Source: a bacterium
GTDB lineage: Bacteria > Electryoneota > Electryoneia > Electryoneales > Electryoneaceae
DNA length: 64,000 nt
NCBI GenBank assembly: GCA_020444425.1
Contig: JAHLLB010000003.1
Coordinates: 105,126 to 169,125, forward strand
Direction: 5' to 3'
Part shown: one piece after another, positions 10,118 through 18,921 of the stretch
How the letters are laid out: every line of letters starts with the position of its first letter
How positions within the stretch are numbered: the first letter of the stretch is position 1
The notes under the pieces: model-generated
Seen by the model: the letters and a program-made list of their open reading frames with translations, nothing else
Databases searched by the model: none
Told to the model about the DNA's origin: nothing
Position numbers and translations under genes: made by a program

Positions 10118-12856
10118 ATGGCTGCAAAACGCCTGTTTCTCATTGACGCAATGGCTCAGATCTACCGTGCGCACTTTGCCTTTGCGCGGAATCCGCTGTT
10201 CACCTCGAAAGGCGAGAATGTCTCCGCCGTCTTCGGCTTCACGAACACGTTGATGGCGTTGATCGCCCGTGAGAAGCCGGATCTGCTGGCGGTGGTGTAT
10301 GATACGGCGAAGCCGACGTTCCGGCATCATGTCTACGAAGACTACAAGGCCACGCGTGAAAAGATGCCGGAGGAGCTGGCGGCACAGCTCCCGCGTATGG
10401 ATGAGATCATTGAAGCATTGAAAATTCCGAAGCTGATCCTGCCAGGGTACGAGGCGGACGACCTGGTCGGTACGATCAGTGTGCGCGCGGCGGAGCAGGG
10501 GATGGACGTGTTCCTGGTGACCGGCGACAAGGACTATTACCAGCTGGTGAATGACCGGGTGACGTTCTACGACACGAAGAAAGGACTCGACAACGCGACG
10601 CTGATCGATCCGAAGGGTGTGGAAGAGGTGTTCGGCGTGCCGCCGGAGCAGGTGATCGACGTGCTCGCGCTGGCTGGCGATAAGTCGGACAACGTTCCCG
10701 GCGTGCAGGGTGTCGGGATGAAAACCGCGATCAAGCTGGTCAAGGAGTACGGCAGCGCGGCCGAGGTGTTGAACCATGCCGACGAGATCAAGGGCAAGGT
10801 AGGCGAGTATATCCGCGAACAGCGTGAGAACGTGTTGCTCTCGAAAGATCTGGTCACCATTCGGCTCGAAGCGCCCTACGAATGCGACCCGAATGACCTG
10901 ACCTACGGCCCGTGGGAAGGGTCGAAGCTGCACGAGCTGTTCGCCGAACTCGAGTTCCGCACGTTATTCCGCTACCTCGACGACACCCCGCAAACCGCCG
11001 GCGCGGAAAAAGTGAAGGTGACCTATTCGTCGGTCACGACTGAGGCTGAACTCAAGAAGCTGGTCCAAAAGCTGGAGAAGGCGGGCCGGTTCGCGGTGGA
11101 CACAGAAACGACCTCCGCCGACCCGATGCAAGCGGAACTGGTCGGGATCAGCGTCAGCTTCAAGGCAGGCGAAGCGTTCTACATCCCGGTGAATCATTTC
11201 CAGTTCGACGGTGAAGCGCCGCCGTGGGAGCATGGGCGGTCGCGCGAGGAGATGAAGGAGGCTGCGGACAAAATCCTCGAGGTACTGCGGCCGGTGTTGA
11301 GCGGTGGTCCGAAGAAAATCGCCCAGCATGCAAAGTACGATTTCCTCATCTTCCGGCGCTATGGGGTCGAGTGCAAGCCGTTGTCGTTCGATCCGATGAT
11401 CGGCGACTACCTGCTGAATCCCCACCAGCGAAGCCACGGGCTGGACGCGTTGGCGATGAACTACCTGCAGCTGAAAAAGATCGAGACGAAGGAATTGATC
11501 GGCAGCGGGAAGTCGACGATCACCATGGACCAGGTGCCGTTGCAGCAGATCACGCAGTACGCGTGCGAGGACGCCGATGTCACCTTCCGGTTGGCGGACA
11601 TTATCGAGCAGAAGGTTCGTGATGAAGATCTCGAGGATCTGTTGACCGAGATCGAGCTGCCGCTCAGCGACGTGCTGATGAAGATGGAGCAGCGGGGGAT
11701 CCGTCTCGACGTTGATTTTCTCAAGAAGATGAGCGGCGAGCTGCGTGAACGGCTGGACGAATTGGAGAAAGAGTGCCACGAGATGGCCGGGGTGGAATTC
11801 AACCTCGCCAGCCCGAAGCAGCTGCAGCATGTGTTGTTCGAGAAGATGAACCTGCCGACGTCAGTCTCGCGCAAGACGAAAACGGGTTACTCGACCGACC
11901 AGGCAGTGCTGGAGAAACTGGCGCCGCTGGACCCGTTGCCGAAGAAGATCCTCGAGCACCGTGAGTTGAGCAAGTTGCTGGGTACCTACGTGGACGCACT
12001 TCCGGCGCTGGTGAATCCGGAAACGAAACGCGTTCATACCAGCTACCTGCAGGCCGTTGCCGCGACCGGGCGGCTGGCATCCTCCGACCCGAATCTGCAG
12101 AACATTCCGATCCGCACCGAGCGTGGGGCTGAAATCCGCAAGGCGTTCATCCCGGCAGAGGGGATGTCGTTACTCAGTGCCGACTACAGTCAGATTGAGT
12201 TGCGGATGATGGCGCATCTCAGCGGCGACAAGGCGTTGATCGAGGCGTTCCAGGCAGGCGAGGACATCCACAACGCGACCGCAGCAAAAATCTTCGGCGT
12301 CAAACCGGAAGAGGTCACCCGCGAACATCGCAGCGGTGTCAAGCAGGTCAATTACGGCGTGCTGTTCGGCATGCGCGAATTTGGTTTGTCGCAGCGGATG
12401 GGGATCTCCGTCAAGGAGGCGAAGGAGTTCATCGATGGGTATTTTGGAGCGTTCCCGGGCGTGAAACGATACATCGACCACCTGCTCGAGGATGCGACGA
12501 AGACGGGGATGGTGAAGACGATCCTGGGCAGGCGGCGACCGTTGCCGGAACTGCAATCTTCGAACCGGAATACGGTCCAGATGGGCGAACGTATGGCGGT
12601 CGCGTCCGCAGTGCAGGGCTCAGCGGCGGATCTGATCAAGCTGGCGATGCTGAAGCTGGACGCCGATCTCGAAAAGGAGAAGGTGCCGTATTCGATGCTG
12701 CTGCAGGTCCACGATGAACTGGTGTTCGAGGTGCCGGAAGGCGAGGAAGAAGCCGCGGCGGCGTGGGTCAAGCAACGGATGGAGTCGGCGATGGAGGTGA
12801 AAGTTCCGATTGTCGCCGATGCCGGCTGGGGCAAGAACTGGCTTGAGGCGCATTGA
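10118..12856 (+). CDS. polA: DNA polymerase I, full length with proofreading domain
   Basis: This 912-residue enzyme fills gaps and removes RNA primers in replication and repair. The N-terminal 5' nuclease (about 1-300) carries LIDAMAQIYRAHFAF and the acidic motifs LPGYEADDLVGT and VTGDKDYYQLV. The middle 3'-5' exonuclease (about 320-520) keeps its metal ligands in FAVDTETTS, HAKYDFL and YACEDAD, so proofreading should be active. The polymerase domain has motif A LLSADYSQIELRMMAHLS, motif B around KQVNYGVLFGM and motif C LLQVHDELVFEVP. In the O-helix the position equal to E. coli Phe762 is Tyr746, and that equal to Tyr766 is Phe750. Confidence 0.97.
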   Translation: MAAKRLFLIDAMAQIYRAHFAFARNPLFTSKGENVSAVFGFTNTLMALIAREKPDLLAVVYDTAKPTFRHHVYEDYKATREKMPEELAAQLPRMDEIIEALKIPKLILPGYEADDLVGTISVRAAEQGMDVFLVTGDKDYYQLVNDRVTFYDTKKGLDNATLIDPKGVEEVFGVPPEQVIDVLALAGDKSDNVPGVQGVGMKTAIKLVKEYGSAAEVLNHADEIKGKVGEYIREQRENVLLSKDLVTIRLEAPYECDPNDLTYGPWEGSKLHELFAELEFRTLFRYLDDTPQTAGAEKVKVTYSSVTTEAELKKLVQKLEKAGRFAVDTETTSADPMQAELVGISVSFKAGEAFYIPVNHFQFDGEAPPWEHGRSREEMKEAADKILEVLRPVLSGGPKKIAQHAKYDFLIFRRYGVECKPLSFDPMIGDYLLNPHQRSHGLDALAMNYLQLKKIETKELIGSGKSTITMDQVPLQQITQYACEDADVTFRLADIIEQKVRDEDLEDLLTEIELPLSDVLMKMEQRGIRLDVDFLKKMSGELRERLDELEKECHEMAGVEFNLASPKQLQHVLFEKMNLPTSVSRKTKTGYSTDQAVLEKLAPLDPLPKKILEHRELSKLLGTYVDALPALVNPETKRVHTSYLQAVAATGRLASSDPNLQNIPIRTERGAEIRKAFIPAEGMSLLSADYSQIELRMMAHLSGDKALIEAFQAGEDIHNATAAKIFGVKPEEVTREHRSGVKQVNYGVLFGMREFGLSQRMGISVKEAKEFIDGYFGAFPGVKRYIDHLLEDATKTGMVKTILGRRRPLPELQSSNRNTVQMGERMAVASAVQGSAADLIKLAMLKLDADLEKEKVPYSMLLQVHDELVFEVPEGEEEAAAAWVKQRMESAMEVKVPIVADAGWGKNWLEAH

Positions 12857-13085
12857 AAGACAGTGGTCAGTTGCCAGTTCTCAGTGATCAGTAAACAAAC
12901 TACCGTGGAACGGTGGAAAGTGGGTAGCGTGTGGCTTCAGCCACACGAACGTGGACGCACACGATTCCCCACTGAGCTTTGGGGGTAGCGTCCTGCAGGG
13001 ACGCAGCACAGGAACCACCCGGCGCGATGTAAGAATCTCAGCATCCAATCGCCGGTCAACCATAAACTCATTCTGGATAGATCCC
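12857..13085 (+). other. Palindrome-rich spacer upstream of the subtilase gene
   Basis: The spacer carries ACCGT-GGA-ACGGT (12902-12914). It also carries the family palindrome CGTGT-N10-ACACGA (12928-12948, core GGCTTCAGCC) and a second palindrome around CCTGCAGG (12988-13004). The last two share the 5' flank GGGTAGCGT. A direct-repeat-like run of CAGT/TCAGT words lies at 12861-12892. No coding sequence is convincing here. Confidence 0.6.
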
Positions 13086-14498
13086 ATGCGGGAAAGCCAC
13101 TCAACAAACCCCATTGCCGCCTGCCTGCTGGCGGGCATGCTGCTTCTGATCGTGTCGCCTTCGTTCGCCGCTCAACCGTACTGGGTCGAGTTCAGCGACA
13201 AGGGTGTGTGGTCAACGCTTGACCAGCCCGATCTGGAAGCGGCAGCGTTCGAGTACGGCCTGACCCAACGGGCCATCGAACGCCGCAAGGTGGAAGGGTT
13301 GTCCGGCGACGACCTGATCACGCTGGACGATCTCCCGCCCGACCCGGAATACGTCTCGATTGTCAGCGAACTCGGCGCAAATGTGCGGCAGCAGTCGCGC
13401 TGGTTCAACCGTGTCAGTGTGGCGGCTGACGAAGGGGTGATTGCGCAGATCGAACGGTTGCCGTTCGTTGACCGCGTTACACCGGTCCGGCAGTTGCTGC
13501 CCGCGCGGTCGTCCTACGAGGTCGTCGAAACGTTCGATGGCAACCCCGCGCCCGGTCCCGGAATTGACACGCCGGGCAGTTATGGCCGCAGTTACCTGCA
13601 GGCGTTGCAGGTGAACGCGGTCGAAGCGCACCGCCAGGGGATCACCGGCAAGGGCGTGTTGATGGTGATTATCGACGGCGGTTACGAACTGTCGCACGAG
13701 TGTTTTGAGTCTCTCGACGTTATCGCCGAATGGGATGTCACCAACAACGATGATTACACCGGCCAGTCGCCGGAAGATCCAAGTGGTCAGTCGCATCACG
13801 GCACCGGCTGCCTGTCGGAAATCTCCGGCTACAGCCCGGGAAATTTGATCGGGATCGCGTACGAAGCCAGCTGGTTGCTGGTCAAGAGCGAATACATCGC
13901 TGATGAGACCGTCCAGGAAGAGGATGATTGGGTGGCCGGTCTCGAATGGGCGGAACGGTTGGGCGCATCAGTCGGATCGTCCTCGCTGGGCTACACCGAC
14001 TGGTACAACACCGCCGACTATGACGGCCGCTATCCGGTCACCAGCCAGGCGATCACTCGCGCCGCCGAAAAAGGCCTGCTGATGGTCACGTCGGCAAGCA
14101 ATGGAGGTCCGCAACCGATGACGCTCGGCGCTCCGGCGGATTGCGTCGGCGGGTTGTCCATCGGTGCGATTGACAGTTTGGGCACCATCGGAAGGTTTTC
14201 CAGCCGTGGTCCGACGGCGGATGGCCGGATCAAGCCGGATTTGGTCACACGTGGTGTGAAAACGTTGCTGGCTGCCCCGGAAACAGCGAACCATTACTCG
14301 TTCTGGAACGGAACAAGCATGGCGTGCCCGATTGGCGCAGGCGTGGTCGCGTTGGTGCGGCAGGCACGTCCGGAATGGGATGTGGACACGGTGATTCGGG
14401 CGTTGAAGGAGACCGCTGACCGTGCCGACCGACCGGACAACACGTACGGCTGGGGCATCCCGGATGTGATGAAGGCCATCGCCTGGACGGGTGAATAG
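13086..14498 (+). CDS. Secreted subtilisin-like serine protease (S8 family)
   Basis: The 470-residue protein has an N-terminal signal peptide ending near SPSFAAQ, a short pro-region (PYWVEFSDKGVW and following), and a subtilase domain. The catalytic triad is Asp197 (VIIDGGYE), His238 (HHGTGCLSEI) and Ser411 (NGTSMACP), with the oxyanion region VTSASNGG. Family members with this N-terminus occur in the FCB group as exported peptidases. No C-terminal sorting domain is present, so it is likely periplasmic or released. I chose the start at 13086 because it gives a clean signal peptide; a longer in-frame start at 12951 would run through palindromic DNA. Confidence 0.9.
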   Translation: MRESHSTNPIAACLLAGMLLLIVSPSFAAQPYWVEFSDKGVWSTLDQPDLEAAAFEYGLTQRAIERRKVEGLSGDDLITLDDLPPDPEYVSIVSELGANVRQQSRWFNRVSVAADEGVIAQIERLPFVDRVTPVRQLLPARSSYEVVETFDGNPAPGPGIDTPGSYGRSYLQALQVNAVEAHRQGITGKGVLMVIIDGGYELSHECFESLDVIAEWDVTNNDDYTGQSPEDPSGQSHHGTGCLSEISGYSPGNLIGIAYEASWLLVKSEYIADETVQEEDDWVAGLEWAERLGASVGSSSLGYTDWYNTADYDGRYPVTSQAITRAAEKGLLMVTSASNGGPQPMTLGAPADCVGGLSIGAIDSLGTIGRFSSRGPTADGRIKPDLVTRGVKTLLAAPETANHYSFWNGTSMACPIGAGVVALVRQARPEWDVDTVIRALKETADRADRPDNTYGWGIPDVMKAIAWTGE

Positions 14499-14580
14499 CG
14501 GTACGTTTCAGCGAATTGAATTGACAGGCGCGTCACGGGAGGGTCGGCGCGCTTTTGTACACGGACGCGAGAGGAAAAAC

Positions 14581-15663
14581 GTGACAACGTTTACGAATGC
14601 GATGAAGTGGGTCCTGGTTGCGGGGATGCTGCTGCTGTTGGCGGCATGTGCGGGTCAGCAGGAAACGATGGAACCACCGGAGTCCGCTCCGGACACGACA
14701 ATGACAGTTGAGCCGGAACCGACGGTGACCGTTCAGGTGCAGCAGGAGAACCTGCGTTCGATGCCGAACGGACCGAAAATCGGCGAAGCTTCGGGCGGGA
14801 CGGAATACGTGATGCAGGTTCGCCGTGGCAACTGGGTCCGTGTCGCGATGGACAATGAAGACGGTGGCGCATGGATCTGGGCGCCATCCGTAGGCTTCCC
14901 GCAGGTGAACCCGATGTCGGTGCCGTTGTGGATTGGCGGCAGGACGCCGCAGACTGTGGACAACCTGACCGAAACGTTCGGCCAGCCGGAATATGTCGAG
15001 CAGCTCGGCGGTGGGGTGTTCATCTACCGCTACCGGAATCGAGGTATCGAAGAGAAGTACACAATGTTCGGCACCGATCTGTTTGACACGGCGTTCGCCT
15101 GGGTTGACCGTGAAACCCGGCAGGTGCTGCGTGTCGAATTCAAGCTGATGCCCTATTCCGGAACGGCGAAAGAGCTGCTTCCGCTGGCGGGTTTGCAGGA
15201 CGTTCGCTCGACGAAAACCAATTTCACGCATGCGTTGTACGTGGACAAATTTCCCGGGTTGACGAAGGTCGAATTGCAGTTTGTGCCGGGCAATTTCAAT
15301 CAGATCGAGCTTCTCGCGGCGGAACGCTATCCGGAAGACACCTTCGAGTCGGTGCTGACCACCGGTGAGAAAAAGCTGGTTCACGACGAAGGCGAGCTGC
15401 TCCTTTCAATGGAAGTGACGAACAACTCGGGCGACTTCGCGATTGCCGCGCCTGCGGTCAAGGTGCTGCTGATGGAAGGTTCCCTGACGCTTGGCGAGTG
15501 GACGCTGGGTCCACTGGACGTGCGCATCGAACCGGGTGAAACGGAAACGATTTACGAGCCGGTCCCAATCGGGGAAGAGGAAGTCGACGTGATGACGATT
15601 GCCGCCAGCGCGGAGATTATCAGCGCGATGACCGTACCGGCGAGCGCCGCCAGCCAGCCATGA
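14581..15663 (+). CDS. Lipoprotein with SH3-like domain, function unknown
   Basis: The 360-residue product has a lipoprotein signal with lipobox LAAC, a Pro/Glu/Thr-rich linker, and a bacterial SH3-like segment (about residues 50-105: VTVQVQQENLRSMPNG, then RRGNWVRVAMDNEDGGAWIW). The C-terminal half is beta-rich and unassigned (FGTDLFDTAFAWVDRETRQV region, then an Ig/FixG-like stretch LSMEVTNNSGDFAIAAP). The GTG at 14581 was chosen for its GAGAGG site and because it yields the lipoprotein signal; the longer in-frame ATG at 14491 overlaps the protease gene. Its stop overlaps the next start, so the two genes are coupled. Confidence 0.7.
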   Translation: MTTFTNAMKWVLVAGMLLLLAACAGQQETMEPPESAPDTTMTVEPEPTVTVQVQQENLRSMPNGPKIGEASGGTEYVMQVRRGNWVRVAMDNEDGGAWIWAPSVGFPQVNPMSVPLWIGGRTPQTVDNLTETFGQPEYVEQLGGGVFIYRYRNRGIEEKYTMFGTDLFDTAFAWVDRETRQVLRVEFKLMPYSGTAKELLPLAGLQDVRSTKTNFTHALYVDKFPGLTKVELQFVPGNFNQIELLAAERYPEDTFESVLTTGEKKLVHDEGELLLSMEVTNNSGDFAIAAPAVKVLLMEGSLTLGEWTLGPLDVRIEPGETETIYEPVPIGEEEVDVMTIAASAEIISAMTVPASAASQP

Positions 15664-16361
15664 GTGAGCCACCAAAACCGCGTGTGCTGGTGATCATGGA
15701 TGTTGATGGAACCATGATCAAGAATGGTGACGCGCTTCGGGTGCCGTTTTACCAGGCGTTCGAGGAGGTGACCGGTGCGAACATCCGGGGCGTGAAGGTC
15801 AATTTCGCCGGCAATACCGACCGTGCGATCATCCGCCAGTTCATCGAAGTGTCCGGCGTGAATGGCGATTACGAAGATCTGCTCGCCCGGTTCGCGGATC
15901 GGTTCTGTGAACTGGTCGATGGTTCGTACGACAGTCATCCGTCACCACGACTGCTGCCCGGAGTGAGAGATCTGCTCGAGGCGTTGCGTCAGCATCCCGA
16001 GGCGGCGTTAGTGCTCGGGACGGGGAACATTCGCCGCTCCTGCGAGATCAAGCTGAGGCGGTTTGAGCTGCTGGACTACTTTCCGCATGGCGGCGGGTTT
16101 GGCGGTGATCATGAGGTTCGGGCCGACGCGATTCGTGCCGCGATGGAGGTGGGGCGGGAGGCGTACGGTTGGGACGGGGAGGCGTGGGTGATTGGTGACA
16201 CGCCCAACGATGCCATCGCCGCCCATGACGCCGGCGCGAGGACGCTGCTGGTTGCGACCGGGATGATCCGGAAGGAGAATCTCGAGTATGCGGACGCCGA
16301 ACACGTACTCGACGACCTGACTGACACCGCCAGGGTGATGGAGATTCTCGGACTTGCGTAA
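15660..16361 (+). CDS. HAD-superfamily phosphatase (phosphoglycolate phosphatase-like)
   Basis: This 233-residue HAD subfamily I enzyme has motif I VIMDVDGTMI, a helical cap, motif II VLGTGNIRRS and motif IV WVIGDTPNDAIAAHDAGA. It resembles Gph/PGMB-type phosphatases, but the exact substrate is not evident. The conserved motif III Lys/Arg is less clear. The start overlaps the upstream lipoprotein stop (ATGA), and a terminator follows 24 bases after the stop, so the two genes form a short operon. Confidence 0.82.
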   Translation: MSEPPKPRVLVIMDVDGTMIKNGDALRVPFYQAFEEVTGANIRGVKVNFAGNTDRAIIRQFIEVSGVNGDYEDLLARFADRFCELVDGSYDSHPSPRLLPGVRDLLEALRQHPEAALVLGTGNIRRSCEIKLRRFELLDYFPHGGGFGGDHEVRADAIRAAMEVGREAYGWDGEAWVIGDTPNDAIAAHDAGARTLLVATGMIRKENLEYADAEHVLDDLTDTARVMEILGLA

Positions 16362-16385
16362 GAAATCTATGACACTGAGTGTCAC

Positions 16386-16420
16386 GGCCGCGTCTGTAAA
16401 CAGACACGGCCTCTATTTTT
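16386..16420 (+). terminator. Intrinsic terminator containing a family palindrome
   Basis: GGCCGCGTCTG (16386-16396) pairs with CAGACACGGCC (16401-16411) around TAAA, with one C-A mismatch, and is followed by a T-rich run with seven consecutive T. Its inner part (16389-16409) matches the CGYGT-N10-ACRCGG palindrome family, with core CTGTAAACAG. A second small palindrome, TGACACT-G-AGTGTCA, lies just before it (about 16369-16383). Confidence 0.85.
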
Positions 16421-16451
16421 TTCTGCCTGTAGCCCACAGCCCACAGCCCGA

Positions 16452-17375
16452 CTAATCAATCTCTTCCGGTTCGCCGAGGAACGGTTTCACCAGCACCGGC
16501 ACCGGACTCCGCCGGATCAGCTTCTCGGTGGTGCCGCCGAGCAGGAAGCGTTCGAGCGCGTTCCAGCCCTGGTTGGCGACGACGATCAGGTCGATGTTCT
16601 CTAGCTTGGCGAGGTTGGTCAGCTCGCGTTGCACATGTCCGCTTCTCAGTTTGAACGGTGTCCCTTCCGGCAGGATATCCCCGGCAAACTTGTGCAGCGC
16701 TTTCTGCGACCGGCTGATGAGGTCGGGATCGACCGGAACCGTTGACGGTCTGTCGGCAAAGAAGGCGGGTGAAGTGAGCACGGGCTCGAAGACGTGTGCG
16801 ACAACAAGTTCCGCGCCGAACTGTTTCGCCAGGTCAATCGCGGTGGTCAGCGATTCTTTGGACGCGTCGGAGAAGTCGACCGGTGCGAGGATGCGCTTGT
16901 AACGTCCCTCGTTGCTGATCAGCAGGTCTTCGCCGTGGTGGATGGTGAGCACCGGAATACGCGAGCCGTGCACCACTTTTTCAGTCGTGCTGCCGAGCAC
17001 GAAGTGGCCGAGCCCGGTGCGTCCGTGTGTTCCCATCACAATCAGGTCGATCTGTTCCTGTTCGCAGAAGTCGAGGATTTCGCTCGCGTCCGAAATCGCC
17101 CGGCGGATTTCTTCGCGGATCGGAACCGTTCCCTTGATCACGGGCAGGCTGTCATCTTCAACCAGACCGGCGACCTGCTGGCGGATAAACGAGAACAGTT
17201 CATCCAGTTCCGGGAATTCCTTGCTCGGATTGTGCGGATCGGCACCGTGGGGGACTTCAACGTGCAGCATGACCAGCTCGGCGTTGTAGATATGCGCCAG
17301 GACCAGTGCGTGATCGAGTGCCTTGCTGGCGGCAGTGGAGAAGTCAGTTGGGAAGAGGATACGCTTGATCTTCAT
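16452..17375 (-). CDS. Tandem universal stress protein (two Usp domains)
   Basis: The 307-residue protein is two fused UspA folds. Domain 1 (about 1-150) begins MKIKRILFPTDFSTAAS and has the full ATP-binding signature, G-x2-G-x9-GS, in GTHGRTGLGHFVLGS. Domain 2 begins RYKRILAPVDFSDAS, but its signature reads Ala-x2-Gly-x9-Gly-Gly (ANQGWNALERFLLGG), so nucleotide binding there is doubtful. Such tandem proteins act in stress survival. The start at 17375 was chosen by domain homology; upstream residues in the same frame are low-complexity Thr/Arg and look non-coding. It is divergent from the transporter gene. Confidence 0.9.
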   Translation of the reverse strand: MKIKRILFPTDFSTAASKALDHALVLAHIYNAELVMLHVEVPHGADPHNPSKEFPELDELFSFIRQQVAGLVEDDSLPVIKGTVPIREEIRRAISDASEILDFCEQEQIDLIVMGTHGRTGLGHFVLGSTTEKVVHGSRIPVLTIHHGEDLLISNEGRYKRILAPVDFSDASKESLTTAIDLAKQFGAELVVAHVFEPVLTSPAFFADRPSTVPVDPDLISRSQKALHKFAGDILPEGTPFKLRSGHVQRELTNLAKLENIDLIVVANQGWNALERFLLGGTTEKLIRRSPVPVLVKPFLGEPEEID

Positions 17376-17490
17376 CAATTCATCTCGCACGTTTGCGTTT
17401 TCTGAGTTACCATGTGTGGTTGCTAATGTGGTACGATGTGCGCGGGTTGCGGAATGCGAATCCCGCAGTTTCCCCCAGCTGGAGAGATCG

Positions 17491-18165
17491 TTGAACGAAC
17501 TGCTTTTCTTTGCCTGGACTGTAGTTGTGGTCGGTCTGGTGCTGCTCAGTTTCCGTTTTGGCCGGGTGGGCCTGTACGGCGTGATCGGTGTGTACATCAT
17601 CCTTGCGAACGTGTTCGTGACCAAGCAGATCACGTTGTTCGGCGTAGCCGCGACCGGCGGGAACTCGTTGTATGGCGCAATCTTCCTCGCGACGGATCTG
17701 TTGAATGAACACTGGGGAAAGAAGGAAGCGCAGCGCGCGGTGTGGTTCGGTTGGTTGTGCGCGGGCTTTTTCCTGCTTGCCAGCCAGGTGTTTCTCTGGT
17801 TCCAGCCGTCGGTGGATGATTTCGTACACGATGCGATGACTCAGATCTTCTCACTGGCTCCGCGCATCGTGGCCGGTTCGCTGCTGGCGTATATCGTCAG
17901 TCAGACGCATGACGTGATCGCGTTCAACGCGTGGAAGAAGCGCACGCAGGGCAGGCATCTGTGGTTGCGCAACAACGCGTCGACGCTGGTCAGCCAGTTG
18001 CTCGACTCGGTGATTTTCACTGCCGTGGCGTTCTGGGGCATCTTCGAGTTTTCGATCCTGCTGCAGATATTTGTTACCACGTATCTGCTGAAGGTTCTGG
18101 TTGCGGTGATCGACACGCCGTTCCTCTATCTGAGCAAACGATTCAAACCGCTGGAACTCAGGTAG
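17491..18165 (+). CDS. Queuosine precursor transporter (YhhQ/VUT family)
   Basis: The 224-residue protein has about six membrane segments and the family signature ANVFVTKQITLFG, then GGNSLYGAIFLATDLLNEHWG. It continues with an intramembrane Asp/Asn motif in AYIVSQTHDVIAFNAWKK and DSVIFTAVAFWG. YhhQ proteins import preQ0/preQ1 for tRNA queuosine synthesis. I chose the TTG at 17491 because GGAGAG lies 4-10 bases upstream and the family N-terminus begins here. The leader can fold around GCGGG/CCCGC (about 17443-17466), but I do not see a preQ1 riboswitch consensus. Confidence 0.85.
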   Translation: MNELLFFAWTVVVVGLVLLSFRFGRVGLYGVIGVYIILANVFVTKQITLFGVAATGGNSLYGAIFLATDLLNEHWGKKEAQRAVWFGWLCAGFFLLASQVFLWFQPSVDDFVHDAMTQIFSLAPRIVAGSLLAYIVSQTHDVIAFNAWKKRTQGRHLWLRNNASTLVSQLLDSVIFTAVAFWGIFEFSILLQIFVTTYLLKVLVAVIDTPFLYLSKRFKPLELR

Positions 18166-18230
18166 CACAAACACGTGAGCAATGGTAGATCCCCGATTGA
18201 CAGAATCCGTAACACGAAAACGAGGAACCC

Positions 18231-18689
18231 ATGCGTCGTTTGATGCTGTTCTCCGCTTTGGCAGTGCTGATTGCCGCGCCGGCGACTTTTGCCACGCGCG
18301 ATGATGATAACCGTTATGGTATCGGTTTGCAGTGGGTCGATCCGGTTGCGTACGGACCCAGCTTCACGATGGACCTGTTTGATTTGCCGATGAGCATTCA
18401 GGGCGTGCTCGGTTTGAATGATTTCCCCGCCCCGGTCGCGCGGGTGCGCTACGTGTTCGCCGGACGCCGCTACCTGGATGGGTATGCATACGGCGCGATT
18501 GGTGCGTACGACGACGACGGACGGCACGACGAGGATGACGGGTTGCGGTTGTTTGCCGGTGTCGGTGCGGGTGTTGAATGGGATTGGCGCGACGCCGACG
18601 AGAGTCTGCCGCCGATTTCCTGGAGTCTCGAACTCGGTCTGAACGACACCGACCTGTCCTTCGGCTTTGGTGTGCACTACACGTTCTGA
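18231..18689 (+). CDS. Small exported protein, possible outer-membrane beta-barrel
   Basis: The 152-residue protein has a signal peptide (cleavage likely after APATFA), then alternating polar/hydrophobic strands, and ends in Phe (FGFGVHYTF), the usual C-terminal signal of outer-membrane beta-barrel proteins. Eight short strands would fit its size. There is an Asp-rich loop (YDDDGRHDEDDG) that could bind cations. No family is recognised. A terminator follows 38 bases after the stop. Confidence 0.6.
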   Translation: MRRLMLFSALAVLIAAPATFATRDDDNRYGIGLQWVDPVAYGPSFTMDLFDLPMSIQGVLGLNDFPAPVARVRYVFAGRRYLDGYAYGAIGAYDDDGRHDEDDGLRLFAGVGAGVEWDWRDADESLPPISWSLELGLNDTDLSFGFGVHYTF

Positions 18690-18727
18690 TAGATTGAAGA
18701 CAACGAGTCCTAGAGCAAGTAAAAATG

Positions 18728-18763
18728 ACCTGCCCCTGGATGGCAAACCGGGGGCAGGTTTTG
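18728..18763 (+). terminator. Intrinsic terminator
   Basis: ACCTGCCCC (18728-18736) pairs with GGGGCAGGT (18751-18759), followed by TTTTGATT. It closes the small exported-protein gene. Confidence 0.8.
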
Positions 18764-18921
18764 ATTCTTGCGTATTTTCCGGATGCTCGTGGGTACGTAA
18801 CGGTTTCGTGTTACGGGTCCGTTGCCCTGATTGTTCATTCTCGAGAGGCGAGACACTGGTGAGCGGCGTCTTCTCAGAATAGCTTCCTGTCGTCCCGCCA
18901 ACGAACCATCTGGCTGCCGGT

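Noticed and set aside
12951..13085. Longer N-terminus of the subtilase gene
   Set aside because: It would put 45 residues encoded by palindromic DNA before a good signal peptide; the start at 13086 is better.
17430..17490. preQ1 riboswitch before the queuosine-precursor transporter
   Set aside because: Neither the class I AGAGGTTCTAGC-like core nor the class II pattern is present.
17376..17633. N-terminal extension of the tandem UspA protein
   Set aside because: The in-frame upstream residues overlap the divergent promoter region and transporter start, and Usp homology begins exactly at MKIKRILFP.
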